64,000 nucleotides of DNA from an uncultured Tropicimonas sp. (GTDB lineage: Bacteria > Pseudomonadota > Alphaproteobacteria > Rhodobacterales > Rhodobacteraceae), in NCBI GenBank assembly GCA_947497945.1, contig CANMIP010000012.1, forward strand, positions 102,925-166,924. The letters run 5' to 3'. The translations under genes and the position numbers were made by a program. Positions 36,107 through 46,246 of this stretch are shown here, one piece after another. The number at the start of each line of letters is the position of its first letter. Within the stretch, counting starts at the first letter, position 1. The notes beneath the pieces are model-generated. The model made no database searches and was not told the origin of the DNA. It worked only from the letters and a program-made list of their open reading frames with translations.

Positions 36107-37354
36107 ATGATCCGAATGGTACTGGCAAGTGGGGCGCGGTTGGCAGCCTGGGCGCTGGTGAGCATCCTTCTGGTTGCGGCCGGACAGGCCAATGCGCAAT
36201 CCGGCAATCCCTTCGCCCCGGTCGCCTTCGTCAATGATCGCGCGATCACGGGTTTCGAGCTGGAGCAGCGCAAGAGCGTCCTTCGGCTCTTCCGCACCCC
36301 CGGCAATCTCGATGAGGTCGCGCTGGAGCAGTTGATCGACGACCGGCTGCGGCTGGACGCGACCGAGGCGACCGGCATCACACTGCCCCCGGAAGAAATC
36401 CGCGAGGGCATGGCGGAATTCGCCGGCCGCACCAACATGGATCTCGATACCTTCATAGCGGCGCTCGCCGCGCAGGGCGTTTCCGAAGAGACGCTGCGCG
36501 ACTTCGTCCAGGCCGGGCTTGGCTGGCGCAAGGTGGTCCAGGCGCGCTTCGCCCCGCGGGCCCAGGTCACGGATGCCGAGGTCGACCGCGCCATGGCGCT
36601 GACCGGGCGCAGTGGTGGCGCCGTGGTCCAGCTGGCCGAAATCATCCTGCCGGCACGCGACCCGGCAGAACAGGAGAGTTCGGAAGCGCTGGCACAGGAG
36701 TTGCGCAACACCATCAACGGCACCTCGGCCTTCGCCGCCGCCGCGCGGCGCTACTCGGTTGCCCCCTCGAAGGACAATGGCGGGCGCACCGGCCGCTCGA
36801 CCCCGATCTCGGAGCTCCCCGCGAACCTGCGCAGCCAGATCCTGACGCTGGCGCCCGGAGATATCTCCGAGCCGATTTCGGGCGGCAACGTCCTCGCGTT
36901 GTTCCAGCTTCTGAGCCTGAGAGAGACCGGCTTCACCGAGGCCGAGACGGTTTCGATCGAATATGCCGAGTACCTGATCCCCGGCGGACAGGGCGAAGCG
37001 GCGCGCAAGGAGGCCGGCAGGGTCCTGGCGAAGGTCGATACCTGCGACGATCTCTACGGCATCAACCTCCGGAATGCCCCCGAGCGGCTGGCACGGAATA
37101 CCTTGCCGGTCCGGGAGATCCCGCAAAGCGTGGCGGTCGAACTGTCCAAGCTCGACGAGGGCGAGGTGTCGACCCTTCTGACCCGTGGCGACAACATGGT
37201 CTTCCTGATGCTCTGCGGCCGCACCCCGGCGCTTGGCGAGGACGCGCCCGACCGGGAGGCCATCCGCCGCAGCCTGTTCAGCCAGCGCGTCGCGGCCTAT
37301 GGCGACGGCTATCTTGCCCAGCTGCGGGCTGACGCGATCATCCGGTATCCCTGA
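36107..37354 (+). CDS. surA: periplasmic peptidyl-prolyl isomerase, SurA type
   Basis: Chaperone and prolyl isomerase for outer-membrane proteins, here next to its client LptD. The protein of about 415 residues has a signal peptide (about 1-30, ending AAGQANAQ), a SurA N-terminal domain (FVNDRAITGFELEQRKSVLRLF), and a parvulin-like PPIC domain at about 170-275 (LAEIILPARDP, FAAAARRYS, GRTGRSTPISELP). The ATG at 36107 begins a proper signal peptide; a GTG at 36071 is also in frame. Its stop overlaps the pdxA start by one base (TGATG). Confidence 0.87.
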   Translation: MIRMVLASGARLAAWALVSILLVAAGQANAQSGNPFAPVAFVNDRAITGFELEQRKSVLRLFRTPGNLDEVALEQLIDDRLRLDATEATGITLPPEEIREGMAEFAGRTNMDLDTFIAALAAQGVSEETLRDFVQAGLGWRKVVQARFAPRAQVTDAEVDRAMALTGRSGGAVVQLAEIILPARDPAEQESSEALAQELRNTINGTSAFAAAARRYSVAPSKDNGGRTGRSTPISELPANLRSQILTLAPGDISEPISGGNVLALFQLLSLRETGFTEAETVSIEYAEYLIPGGQGEAARKEAGRVLAKVDTCDDLYGINLRNAPERLARNTLPVREIPQSVAVELSKLDEGEVSTLLTRGDNMVFLMLCGRTPALGEDAPDREAIRRSLFSQRVAAYGDGYLAQLRADAIIRYP

Positions 37355-38352
37355 TGACCGCCGCCGCCGGTTCCTACGCGCCGCCGGTGATGACCTGCGG
37401 CGAGCCGGCCGGGGTTGGACCGGAGATCGCTGCCCGGCTTTGGCAAGAGACCCGTGCGACCGACCCCTTCGCCTGGATCGGCGATCCGGCCCATCTTCCC
37501 CCGAACACGCCCTGGCGCGAGATTTCCGCTCCGGCGGCGGCGCGTGAGGTTGCCGCCGAGGCACTGCCGGTTCTTATCCACCCCTTTCCCGGCCCGGCCA
37601 TCCCCGGCCAACCGGCGCCCGGCAACGCCGCCGAGGTCGTGGCGGTGATCGCGCGCGCCGTGGCGCTCGCGCAATCGGGCGAGGCCGGCGCGGTTGTCAC
37701 GGCCCCGATCAACAAGAAGGTCCTGCAGGACGGGGCCGGCTTCGCCTATCCCGGCCATACCGAGTTTCTCGCCGCCCTGGGCGGGGTCGAGCGGGTGGTG
37801 ATGATGCTGGCCTGCGAAGCGCTGCGGGTGGTGCCCGCCACGATCCATATCGCCCTGTCCGAAGTGCCCGAGGCGCTGACACCGGCGCTGCTGGAAGACA
37901 CGATCCGGATCACCGAGGCCGGGCTGCGCCGCGATTTCGGGCTGCAAACACCGCGCCTTGCCGTGGCCGGGCTGAACCCGCATGCCGGCGAAGGCGGGGC
38001 GATGGGTTCCGAGGAGATCGACTGGATCGCGCCGCTCCTGGAGCGGCTGCGCGGCGAGGGGCTGCAACTCTCCGGGCCGCTGCCGGCCGACACGATGTTC
38101 CATCCGGAGGCGCGGGCGCGCTATGACGCGGCGATCTGTGCCTATCACGACCAGGCGCTGATCCCGATCAAGACGCTGGATTTCGCCCGTGGCGTGAACG
38201 TGACGCTCGGGCTGCCCTTCATCCGTACCTCGCCCGATCACGGCACCGCCTTCGACATTGCCGGCACCGGGCAGGCCGATATCCGCTCGACGCTGGAAGC
38301 GTTGCGGATGGCGGCGCGAATGGCCGCGCGCCGGGCGGGACCGGAGCTTTGA
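37354..38352 (+). CDS. pdxA: 4-hydroxythreonine-4-phosphate dehydrogenase
   Basis: NAD-dependent enzyme of pyridoxal 5'-phosphate synthesis, 332 residues. Characteristic parts are MTCGEPAGVGPEIAA at the N-terminus, the zinc-binding His in YPGHTEFLA, VTAPINKKV, GLNPHAGEGGAMG and CAYHDQALIPIKTL with metal-binding His, and TSPDHGTAFDIAG. The gene is joined to surA by a one-base overlap and followed after 64 bases by rsmA. The surA-pdxA-rsmA order is widely conserved in proteobacteria. Confidence 0.96.
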   Translation: MTAAAGSYAPPVMTCGEPAGVGPEIAARLWQETRATDPFAWIGDPAHLPPNTPWREISAPAAAREVAAEALPVLIHPFPGPAIPGQPAPGNAAEVVAVIARAVALAQSGEAGAVVTAPINKKVLQDGAGFAYPGHTEFLAALGGVERVVMMLACEALRVVPATIHIALSEVPEALTPALLEDTIRITEAGLRRDFGLQTPRLAVAGLNPHAGEGGAMGSEEIDWIAPLLERLRGEGLQLSGPLPADTMFHPEARARYDAAICAYHDQALIPIKTLDFARGVNVTLGLPFIRTSPDHGTAFDIAGTGQADIRSTLEALRMAARMAARRAGPEL

Positions 38353-38416
38353 CCGGCAAAGCCGGAGCGGGGCGGCCTCTCTGCGGGGATATCCGCGCTA
38401 ACAGGAAGGACTGGAC

Positions 38417-39268
38417 GTGAGCTCCATCGACAATCTGCCGCCGCTTCGGGAGGTGATCACGACGCATGGGCTGGCGGCCAAGAAGTCGCTCGGGCAGAAC
38501 TTCCTGCTCGACCTGAACCTGACGGCGCGGATCGCCCGCATTCCGGGGGATCTTTCGCAGGCCTCCGTGCTCGAGGTCGGGCCGGGCCCGGGCGGGCTGA
38601 CGCGCGGGTTGCTGGCGGAAGGCGCCGGCAAGGTGCTGGCAATCGAGAAAGATGCCCGCTGCCTGCCGGCCCTGGCAGAGATTGCCGCGACATGGCCGGG
38701 GCGGCTGGAGGTGATCGGCGGCGACGCGCTGGACGTGGATCCGCTGGAGCATCTGCAACCGCCGATCCATGTCGTGGCGAACCTGCCCTACAATGTCGGC
38801 ACCGAGCTGCTCGTGCGCTGGCTGACGCCGGAGACATGGCCGCCCTATTGGTCCTCGCTGACACTGATGTTCCAGCAGGAGGTGGCCGAGCGGATCGTGG
38901 CGCAGCCGGGAGACAAGGCATATGGGCGGCTGGCCGTTCTGGCGCAGTGGCGATCGGAGACACGGATCGCGCTCCGCCTGCCGCCGGAAGCCTTCACGCC
39001 ACCGCCCAAGGTGCATTCCGCTGTTGTCCACCTGCGGCCGCGCCCGGAGCCGCTCTACCCCGCCGATCCGGACGTGCTGAGCCGGGTTGTGGCGATGGCC
39101 TTCAACCAGCGGCGCAAGATGCTGCGATCGGCCCTGAAGGGGCTGGGCGGGGATGTCGAATCGCTCCTGGCAGTCGCAGACATTCCGCCGACGGAACGGG
39201 CCGAGCGTGTTTCCCTTGAGCGTTTCGCGGCCCTGGCGCGCGCAGTCGCGGCGCGGGGAACAGCCTGA
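38417..39268 (+). CDS. rsmA: 16S rRNA (adenine1518/1519-N6) dimethyltransferase
   Basis: Dimethylates two adjacent adenosines in helix 45 of 16S rRNA during small-subunit maturation (also called KsgA). The 283-residue protein has SLGQNFLLD at about 24-32, SAM-binding [12 protein letters not shown] at about 51-62 and the catalytic [14 protein letters not shown]. The start is GTG at 38417, preceded by AGGAAGGA, which gives the family-typical N-terminus [13 protein letters not shown]. It ends the conserved lptF to rsmA group. Confidence 0.96.
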   Translation: MSSIDNLPPLREVITTHGLAAKKSLGQNFLLDLNLTARIARIPGDLSQASVLEVGPGPGGLTRGLLAEGAGKVLAIEKDARCLPALAEIAATWPGRLEVIGGDALDVDPLEHLQPPIHVVANLPYNVGTELLVRWLTPETWPPYWSSLTLMFQQEVAERIVAQPGDKAYGRLAVLAQWRSETRIALRLPPEAFTPPPKVHSAVVHLRPRPEPLYPADPDVLSRVVAMAFNQRRKMLRSALKGLGGDVESLLAVADIPPTERAERVSLERFAALARAVAARGTA

Positions 39269-39361
39269 GGCCCGAGAGCCCTTCGGGAGGGAGGGAGGCC
39301 GGCGCGGCTGCAAGCTTCGCGGACAGGGCGCATCCCGCCTCCGACACAGACCCGAAACGAA

Positions 39362-39392
39362 ACCGGCGCCAGGGCATTGCCCCGGCGCCGGT
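39362..39392. terminator. strong hairpin between rsmA and mtlK
   Basis: Arms ACCGGCGCC and GGCGCCGGT extended inward by GGGC/GCCC form a nearly continuous 14-bp stem with one mismatch and a 3-base loop. It sits between the converging rsmA and mtlK genes and may terminate both, though no long T-run is seen on either strand. Confidence 0.55.
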
Positions 39393-39413
39393 CTGTCCGT
39401 CACAGGCGCGCGG

Positions 39414-40892
39414 TCAGCGCAGCCCGTCCTTGAGATAGCTCTTGAGCGTGGCCTCGGTGCCGTTGGCCCAGAGCGCGTTGAGCGCGCGGGAAAAGGCCTC
39501 GTGGAAGACCGGCGACTGGCCGACTTCGCCATAGATGTCGCTCATTTCCAGCCAGGCTTCCGGCCGGTTGCGCGCTTCTTTCGAGGTCTCGACCAGCCGC
39601 TTCCAGGCGGGATCGTTCTCGGGGATCTCCTCGTGATGCTCGCCGGTCCCGAAGCAATAGCGGCACCAGAGCGCGCTCGCCAGCGCAAGCCCGTCCACGG
39701 AGCGGCCCGCCGCGAGGCAGTCGGCCGCGGAGGGGACGATGAATTTCGGCTGCCGGTTGGAACCGTCATGGCAGAGCCGCGCCAGCGTGTCCTCGACGCG
39801 CGGGTTGGAGAAGCGCTGCTCGATCAGGTGGAAATACTCGGTGAGCGAGGTGTCCGGCACCGGCGGCACGATCGGGATCACCTCCTCGGTCTCGACCTTC
39901 TGCAGGAAACCGCGCACCAGCTCATGGGCCATGGCGTCATGGGCATAGGTCAGCCCCAGCAGCGCGCCCGCATAGGCGATCATCGCGTGCCCGCCATTGA
40001 GGATGCGGATCTTCATGTGCTCATAGGGCGTCACGTCGGGGACGAACTGCACGCCGACCTCCTCCAGCGCCGGTCGCCCGGCGGTGAACTTGTCCTCCAG
40101 CACCCATTGCCGGAAGGGCTCGCAGAAGACCGGGCGCGAATCCTCGATATCGAATGCGTCGCGCAGATGGGCGATGCGGGCCTCGGTCGTGGCCGGGGTG
40201 ATGCGGTCGACCATGCCGTTGGGAAAGGCCACCGTCTCGTCGATCCAGGCGGCCAGCTCCGCATCCTGCCCGGCGGCGATGCCGAGCACGGCGGCGCGGC
40301 AGACATCGCCATTATGGGGAACGTTGTCACAGGACATGACCGTGAACGGCACCTGGCCCGCGGCGCGGCGCGCCCGCAGCCCGGCGACAATGGCGCCGAA
40401 GATCGTGCCTGGCGCGTCCGGGTTGGCGATATCGGCGAGGATCGCCGGGTGCTCGGGGTTGAAACCACCGGTCTCGGCGGAGACGAAATAACCGCCCTCG
40501 GTCACTGTCAGCGACACGATCCGGATGGCAGGGTTCTCCATCGCCCGCAGGATGCCGGCATGGTTTGCGCTGACCGGCGCGAAGTCGGTCATCACGCCGA
40601 TGATCCGGCCCGTGTCACCGGAGGCGTCCTGTTCCAGCACGGTGTAGAGGCAGTCCTGCTCCTTCAGCCCCTCGCGCATCGCCGCATCGGCGGGCATGAC
40701 ACCGGCGCCGAGGATGCCCCAGTCATCGGCGCCTCCCTTTGCGATCAGGTCGTCGAGATAGACCGCCTGGTGGGCCCGATGGAAATTGCCCAGGCCAACA
40801 TGAAGAATGCCGGCTGTGAGGTTCGAGCGGTCGAAGGCGGGGCGCGCAATTTCCGGGCGAAGATCACCAAGAGTATCAGCGGAAAGTTTCAT
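39414..40892 (-). CDS. mtlK: mannitol 2-dehydrogenase, long-chain polyol dehydrogenase
   Basis: Oxidises D-mannitol (and often D-arabitol or sorbitol) to the ketose with NAD. The 492-residue protein of the polyol-specific long-chain dehydrogenase family has the Rossmann motif ILHVGLGNFHRAHQAVYLD at about 29-47 and the catalytic Lys-Asn-His set in KIRILNGGHAMI at about 290-302. It is the last gene of the polyol operon. Its ATG starts only 4 bases after the stop of a smoS remnant, so its translation may still depend on the old coupling. No fructokinase gene follows. Confidence 0.93.
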   Translation of the reverse strand: MKLSADTLGDLRPEIARPAFDRSNLTAGILHVGLGNFHRAHQAVYLDDLIAKGGADDWGILGAGVMPADAAMREGLKEQDCLYTVLEQDASGDTGRIIGVMTDFAPVSANHAGILRAMENPAIRIVSLTVTEGGYFVSAETGGFNPEHPAILADIANPDAPGTIFGAIVAGLRARRAAGQVPFTVMSCDNVPHNGDVCRAAVLGIAAGQDAELAAWIDETVAFPNGMVDRITPATTEARIAHLRDAFDIEDSRPVFCEPFRQWVLEDKFTAGRPALEEVGVQFVPDVTPYEHMKIRILNGGHAMIAYAGALLGLTYAHDAMAHELVRGFLQKVETEEVIPIVPPVPDTSLTEYFHLIEQRFSNPRVEDTLARLCHDGSNRQPKFIVPSAADCLAAGRSVDGLALASALWCRYCFGTGEHHEEIPENDPAWKRLVETSKEARNRPEAWLEMSDIYGEVGQSPVFHEAFSRALNALWANGTEATLKSYLKDGLR

Positions 40893-40896
40893 GGTC

Positions 40897-40965
40897 TCAG
40901 CTCATCCATTGGCCGCCATTGACGGTAATTTCATGGGCGGCGATGCAATCGGCCTCCTCGGAGAC
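40897..40965 (-). pseudogene. smoS: 3'-end remnant of sorbitol dehydrogenase gene smoS
   Basis: Between smoK and mtlK the minus strand reads ADCIAAHEITVNGGQWMS followed by TGA. This closely matches the C-terminus I recall for SmoS-type short-chain sorbitol dehydrogenases (compare ADYIVAQTYNVDGGNWMS). Only about 22 codons remain, right after the smoK hairpin, so nearly the whole gene has been deleted. The position matches the smoK-smoS-mtlK order known from Rhodobacter. The stop lies 4 bases before the mtlK start, which may explain why this end is retained. Homology is judged by eye. Confidence 0.75.
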
Positions 40966-40976
40966 CCTGTGTTCCT

Positions 40977-41004
40977 CCGCGCCGGTCCCGGGAGACCGGC
41001 GCGG
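40977..41004 (-). terminator. stem-loop after smoK
   Basis: A perfect 11-bp stem, CCGCGCCGGTC and its complement, with a 6-base loop, starting 19 bases after the smoK stop. No T-run follows on the minus strand, so read-through into mtlK is likely. Confidence 0.5.
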
Positions 41005-41023
41005 GTGTGCCGTCGAGGCGTCT

Positions 41024-42028
<1,005 letters not shown>

Positions 42029-42041
42029 TTCGATATTGTCC

Positions 42042-42872
42042 TTACTTCACTGCGCCGAAGGTCAGGCCGCTGACGAGTTGTTTCTGGCTGAACCAGCCGA
42101 GGACGAGGATTGGCGCGATGGCCATGGTCGATGCCGCGCTGAGCTTGGCGTAGAAGAGACCCTCGGGGCTGGAATAGCTGGCGATGAAGGCCGTGAGAGG
42201 AGCCGCCTTGGCCGCTGTCAGGTTCAGCGTCCAGAAGGCTTCGTTCCAGGCCAGGATGAAGTTCAAGAGGAGCGTCGAGGCGATACCGGGGATCGCCATC
42301 GGCGTCAGGATATGGAGGACCTCTTCCTTGAGCGTTGCCCCGTCCATCCGCGCCGCTTCGAGGATCTCGCCGGGGATCTCCTTGAAATAGGTGTAGAGCA
42401 TCCAGACGATGATCGGCAGGTTCATCAGCATGATGACAATGACCAGGCCGGTGCGGGTGTCGAGGATCCCCAGTTTGATGAAGAGCAGGTAGATCGGGTA
42501 GAGCACGCCGACAGCGGGGAGCATCTTGGTCGAGAGCATCCAGAGCAGGATGTCCTTGGTCCGCTTCGAGGGAACGAAGGCCATGGACCAGGCCGCGGGC
42601 ACCGCGATGAGGATGCCGAGGATGGTCGAGCCGCCGGCGATGATGATCGAGTTCCAGAGGAAACGTCCGTAGTTGGAGCGCTCCAGCACGACACCGTAGT
42701 TTTCCAGCGTCCAGTCGAAGGCGAGGAAGACCGGCGGGTCGGAGATCGCCTGTGCCTCGGTCTTGAAGCTGGTCAGGATCGTCCACAGGATCGGGAAGAA
42801 GATCAGCAGGCCGATAGTCCAGGCGGCGGTCGTGTTTATGATCTTGCGTTGCGTGGTTATTGCACGAGCCAT
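42042..42872 (-). CDS. smoG: polyol ABC transporter permease, MalG type
   Basis: Inner-membrane permease of 276 residues with about six membrane segments; the first is near residues 13-33. The EAA loop is [20 protein letters not shown]. The C-terminus ends LTFGAVK, as is usual for the family. A strong GAGGAGG site precedes the ATG. It sits 10 bases after smoF and 13 before smoK, as in the Rhodobacter smoEFGK operon. Confidence 0.92.
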   Translation of the reverse strand: MARAITTQRKIINTTAAWTIGLLIFFPILWTILTSFKTEAQAISDPPVFLAFDWTLENYGVVLERSNYGRFLWNSIIIAGGSTILGILIAVPAAWSMAFVPSKRTKDILLWMLSTKMLPAVGVLYPIYLLFIKLGILDTRTGLVIVIMLMNLPIIVWMLYTYFKEIPGEILEAARMDGATLKEEVLHILTPMAIPGIASTLLLNFILAWNEAFWTLNLTAAKAAPLTAFIASYSSPEGLFYAKLSAASTMAIAPILVLGWFSQKQLVSGLTFGAVK

Positions 42873-42882
42873 GATGTCCTCC

Positions 42883-43749
42883 TCACGCGTCCAGGTTCTT
42901 GCCGACGATGCGCATCAGGAAGAGCGCAATGATGTTGGCGAGAATGATTGCATAGACACCGCCTGCCGATCCGAGGCCGACATTCTGGCTTTCCAGCACG
43001 CGCTGATAGATCAGGTAGGTCAGCGTGCGGGTGCCGAAGGCGCCGCCGGTGGTGACGAAGATCTCGGCGAAGATCGCCAGCAGGAAGATCGTCTGGATCA
43101 GGATGACGATGGTCACGGCGCGGCTGAGATGCGGCACGGTGATGAAAGCGAAGCGCTTGAGGGGCGGCGCGCCGTCCATCTCCGCGGCTTCGAGCTGCTC
43201 ACGGTCCAGCGACTGGATCGCGGTGAGCAGGATCAGCGTCGCGAAGGGCAGCCACTGCCAGGAGACGATCATGACGATCGAGCCCATCGAGACATCCGAG
43301 AGCCACTCGACCGGCGTTGCGCCGAAGAATTTCCAAAGATGCGCGAAGAGCCCGTTGACGGGGTCCATGAACATGTTCTTCCACACCAGCGCCGAGACGG
43401 TGGGCATGACGAAGAAGGGCGAGATCACGAGGATACGGACAATGCCCTGCCCCCACATCGGCTGGTTGAGCAGGATCGCGAGCAGGATGCCGAGAATGAC
43501 GGTGATCACGAGCACGCCGCCGACGATGACCAGCGTGGTGATGACGCTGGGCCAGAAGGCGGAGGACGTTACGAACCGGACGTAGTTGTCAAACCCTGTC
43601 CATCCAAGATCGCCACCGCGCAGCGGCAGGTATTTCTTGAAGGAGAAATACAGGGTCATCGTGAGCGGGACGAGCATCCAGCCTAGAAGCAGGACGACGG
43701 CCGGGGCCATCATGATGCGTGCAGCGGATCTCGAATGCTGGGTTGCCAT
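42883..43749 (-). CDS. smoF: polyol ABC transporter permease, MalF type
   Basis: Second permease of the polyol importer, 288 residues. Membrane segments begin at about residue 12 (IMMAPAVVLLLGWMLVPLTMTLYFSF), and the EAA loop reads EQLEAAEMDGAPPLKRFAFI. The ATG at 43749 is chosen because AAAGGAGG lies 7 bases upstream; a GTG two codons earlier (43755) is too close to that site. A 112-base gap with a long stem-loop separates it from smoE. Confidence 0.92.
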   Translation of the reverse strand: MATQHSRSAARIMMAPAVVLLLGWMLVPLTMTLYFSFKKYLPLRGGDLGWTGFDNYVRFVTSSAFWPSVITTLVIVGGVLVITVILGILLAILLNQPMWGQGIVRILVISPFFVMPTVSALVWKNMFMDPVNGLFAHLWKFFGATPVEWLSDVSMGSIVMIVSWQWLPFATLILLTAIQSLDREQLEAAEMDGAPPLKRFAFITVPHLSRAVTIVILIQTIFLLAIFAEIFVTTGGAFGTRTLTYLIYQRVLESQNVGLGSAGGVYAIILANIIALFLMRIVGKNLDA

Positions 43750-43818
43750 GGACACACCTCCTTTGAGGCCAGGCGGCGCCTGACCGGGGCGGACGGTAAG
43801 ATTTCGAGGGGGATAGGG

Positions 43819-43857
43819 GTCCGGGGGGCAATGGGAGAGGGAGAGCGCCCCCCGGAC
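43819..43857. other. stem-loop between smoE and smoF
   Basis: An 11-bp perfect stem, GTCCGGGGGGC with GCCCCCCGGAC, and a 17-base loop, placed 10 bases after the smoE stop. The position mirrors the hairpin at 12358-12387 in the galactoside operon. It probably stabilises the binding-protein mRNA and lowers permease expression. Confidence 0.6.
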
Positions 43858-43867
43858 TGGGAGGAAC

Positions 43868-45169
43868 TTAGTAGCCTGCGGCTTCCATTTCCTCGGTCAC
43901 GAGAGCCTGGGCCTTCTCAAGCGCTTCTTCGGCGGTCTGTTGACCGGCAAGAGCGGCGGAGAATTCCTGGCCAACCTGGCTTGCGATACCGGCAAACTCG
44001 GGGATCGCGACGAACTGCACGCCGATATAGGGAACCGGATCGACAGTCGGGTTGGTCGGGTCGGCCGACAGGATGCTTTCGAGGGTCATCTTGGCGAACG
44101 GCACCGCGGCATAGTCCGGGTTCTCGTAGAGAGAGGTCCGGGTACCCGGCGGGACGGACGCCCAGCCTTCATTCTCGGCGACGAGCGCAAGATAGTCCTT
44201 GGAGGTCGCCCAGTTGATGAACTCCTTGGCCGCATCGACCTTCTGCGTGCCGGCCGGGATGGCGAGCGCCCAGGCCCAGAGCCAGTTGCCACGCTTGCCT
44301 TTGCCCGTGTCGGGCGCCAGCGCGAAGCCAACCTTGTCGGCAACGGTCGAGTCGTCAGGATTGGTCACGAAGGACGCCGCGACAGTCGCGTCGATCCACA
44401 TGCCGCACTTGCCCTGCTGGAACAACGACAGGTTTTCGTTGAAACCGTTGGTCGAGGCACCCGGAGGGCCTGCATCGTTCATCAGACCGATGTAGAAGTT
44501 GAGCGTTTCGTTCCAGGCGTCGCTGTCGAACTGGGCTTTCCAGTCCTCGTCGAACCAGCGGGCGCCGAAAGCGTTGGAGGTGGCCGTCAGGAAGGCCATG
44601 TTCTCGCCCCAGCCGGCCTTGCCACGCAGGCAGATGCCGTAGATCTCGTTGTCCTTGTCGGTCATCTTGCGAGCCGCGTCGGCAACGAATTCCCAGGTCG
44701 GGGCGTCGGGCATTTCAAGCCCGGCCTTTTCCATGAGATCGGTGCGATACATGATCATGGAGCTTTCGCCGTAGAACGGCGCCGCATAGAGCGTGCCGTC
44801 GACCGACAGACCGCCGCGCATTGCGGGCAGGATGTCGTCCACGTCGTAGTCAGCCGGAAGGTCGTCAAGCGAGACGAGCCAGTCCTGTTTGCCCCAGATC
44901 GGCGTCTCGTACATGCCGATCGTCATGATATCGAACTGACCGCCCTTGGTCGCGATGTCCTGGGTGACGCGCTGGCGAAGAACGTTCTCTTCCAGCGTCA
45001 CCCATTCGACTTCATGGCCGGTCTTTTCGGTGAAATCTGCCGTCAGGCCCTGCATCCGGATCATGTCGCCATTGTTCACGGTGGCAATGGTGATCGTCTC
45101 GGCAGTGGCAGCGGTCGACAGGGCCGCAACAGCGCAAGCGCTGAGCAAGGTTGAAACCTTGAGAGTCAT
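43868..45169 (-). CDS. smoE: polyol ABC transporter substrate-binding protein
   Basis: Periplasmic binding protein for sorbitol/mannitol, 433 residues. The signal peptide covers about 1-23 (LKVSTLLSACAVAALSTAATA) with mature start ETITIATVNNGDM. Family blocks include APFYGESSMIMYRTDLMEKAGL and NWLWAWALAIPAG. The ATG at 45169 has an AGGAGGAG site; an ATG 6 codons upstream is less likely. It is preceded by two palindromic sites and followed by a stem-loop. Assignment as SmoE rests on gene order with smoFGK and mtlK. Confidence 0.9.
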   Translation of the reverse strand: MTLKVSTLLSACAVAALSTAATAETITIATVNNGDMIRMQGLTADFTEKTGHEVEWVTLEENVLRQRVTQDIATKGGQFDIMTIGMYETPIWGKQDWLVSLDDLPADYDVDDILPAMRGGLSVDGTLYAAPFYGESSMIMYRTDLMEKAGLEMPDAPTWEFVADAARKMTDKDNEIYGICLRGKAGWGENMAFLTATSNAFGARWFDEDWKAQFDSDAWNETLNFYIGLMNDAGPPGASTNGFNENLSLFQQGKCGMWIDATVAASFVTNPDDSTVADKVGFALAPDTGKGKRGNWLWAWALAIPAGTQKVDAAKEFINWATSKDYLALVAENEGWASVPPGTRTSLYENPDYAAVPFAKMTLESILSADPTNPTVDPVPYIGVQFVAIPEFAGIASQVGQEFSAALAGQQTAEEALEKAQALVTEEMEAAGY

Positions 45170-45191
45170 GCTTCTCCTCCTAAGCATTTTT

Positions 45192-45224
45192 TGAGCATAT
45201 GCTCATGTAGTGGGAATATGCTCA
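45192..45224. promoter_or_regulatory. candidate SorC-family operators upstream of smoE
   Basis: A perfect 14-bp palindrome TGAGCATATGCTCA at 45192-45205 is repeated with two changes as TGGGAATATGCTCA at 45211-45224, 19 bases on, so both sites face the same side of the helix. They lie 23-55 bases before the smoE start and just downstream of the SorC-family regulator gene. A half site TGAGCAT is also present near 46970, upstream of the HAD gene. Regulator binding is inferred. Confidence 0.65.
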
Positions 45225-45286
45225 CTCATGGACGCAATTCTGTCAACCGCTGAGTCGCGGGTTTGCTGCTTTCTTCAGGGATTAAC

Positions 45287-46246
45287 TCAACCGAGCAGCG
45301 CTTCGGCGGTTGCCTCGTCGGTAACCAAGCCATTGACAAGGCATCCGGAAATCGCCGCCTTCAATGCCGGAACCTTGGCCGGACCGGCGGCCACGGCGAC
45401 GACTCGCTTGCCCTCGCCCATCTCCACCCGGACGCCTGCTGCACGCAGATTCGGGCCGAAATTGAAGTAGCGGCCCGATTCGTCATAGATCCAGCCGACG
45501 ATTTCGCCGGCCGCCCCCGCCTCCTGCATGGCCGCCAGATCCGGCTCCGAGAGGAAGCCGTCCTGCAGCATTGGCGCGCTGTCATCCATCTGCCCGACAC
45601 CGACAAAGGTCACATCGGCGGATCTTGCGAGCTCCATCGTCCGCTGGATCGGCAGCAGCGCGTGGAACATGTCCCGTTCCTTCGCCGAAGCCGCGACCAC
45701 CGGCAGGGGCATCGGGAAGTGGGGCGCGTGAACCTTGTCGGCAATGCGCATGATCACGTCGTAATGCGAGGCGCTGCCATCGGGCGAGATGTTGCCGTTG
45801 AGTGAAACCAGCTTGTGATGCGCGCAGTTCATGCCCTGCATCGACTCGATGGCCGCGCGCAATGTCCGCCCGGTTCCGAGCGCCATCACGATCGGGCTGG
45901 CCGAGGCGAGAACCCGCTCCATCTCCACGGCCGTCAACGAGGCAATCGAAAGCGTCGGATCGACACCTTCACCGAGATTGGGGGCGACGCGGCTGAGTTC
46001 GAGGCCGAATTTCCGGGTGAGCGCGGCCTCCAGTTCCAGGCAGGAGGACAGCTTGTGCTCCAGCCGGAAATGGATCAGCCCCTCGGCCACGGCCTTGGAG
46101 ACCAGCCTCTGCGCGCGCTGGCGCGAGATCCCGAGCTCGCGGGCGATCTGGTCCTGGGTCTTGCCGCCGACATAGTACAGCCACGCGGCGCGGGCGGCCT
46201 GGTCGAGCGGGGTGGCGTCTGTGTCGGTCTGCTTGGGGCTGTTCAT
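45287..46246 (-). CDS. SorC/DeoR-type sugar-binding transcriptional regulator
   Basis: A 319-residue regulator with an N-terminal helix-turn-helix (about 17-60, KTQDQIARELGISRQRAQRL) and a C-terminal phosphosugar-binding domain (about 65-319) containing SPIVMALGTGRTLRAAI and FVGVGQMDDSAPM. It is the likely controller of the polyol operon and sits directly upstream of smoE on the same strand, overlapping the HAD gene by ATGA. Palindromic sites between it and smoE are candidate operators. Effector could be a polyol or a ketose phosphate. Confidence 0.9.
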   Translation of the reverse strand: MNSPKQTDTDATPLDQAARAAWLYYVGGKTQDQIARELGISRQRAQRLVSKAVAEGLIHFRLEHKLSSCLELEAALTRKFGLELSRVAPNLGEGVDPTLSIASLTAVEMERVLASASPIVMALGTGRTLRAAIESMQGMNCAHHKLVSLNGNISPDGSASHYDVIMRIADKVHAPHFPMPLPVVAASAKERDMFHALLPIQRTMELARSADVTFVGVGQMDDSAPMLQDGFLSEPDLAAMQEAGAAGEIVGWIYDESGRYFNFGPNLRAAGVRVEMGEGKRVVAVAAGPAKVPALKAAISGCLVNGLVTDEATAEALLG

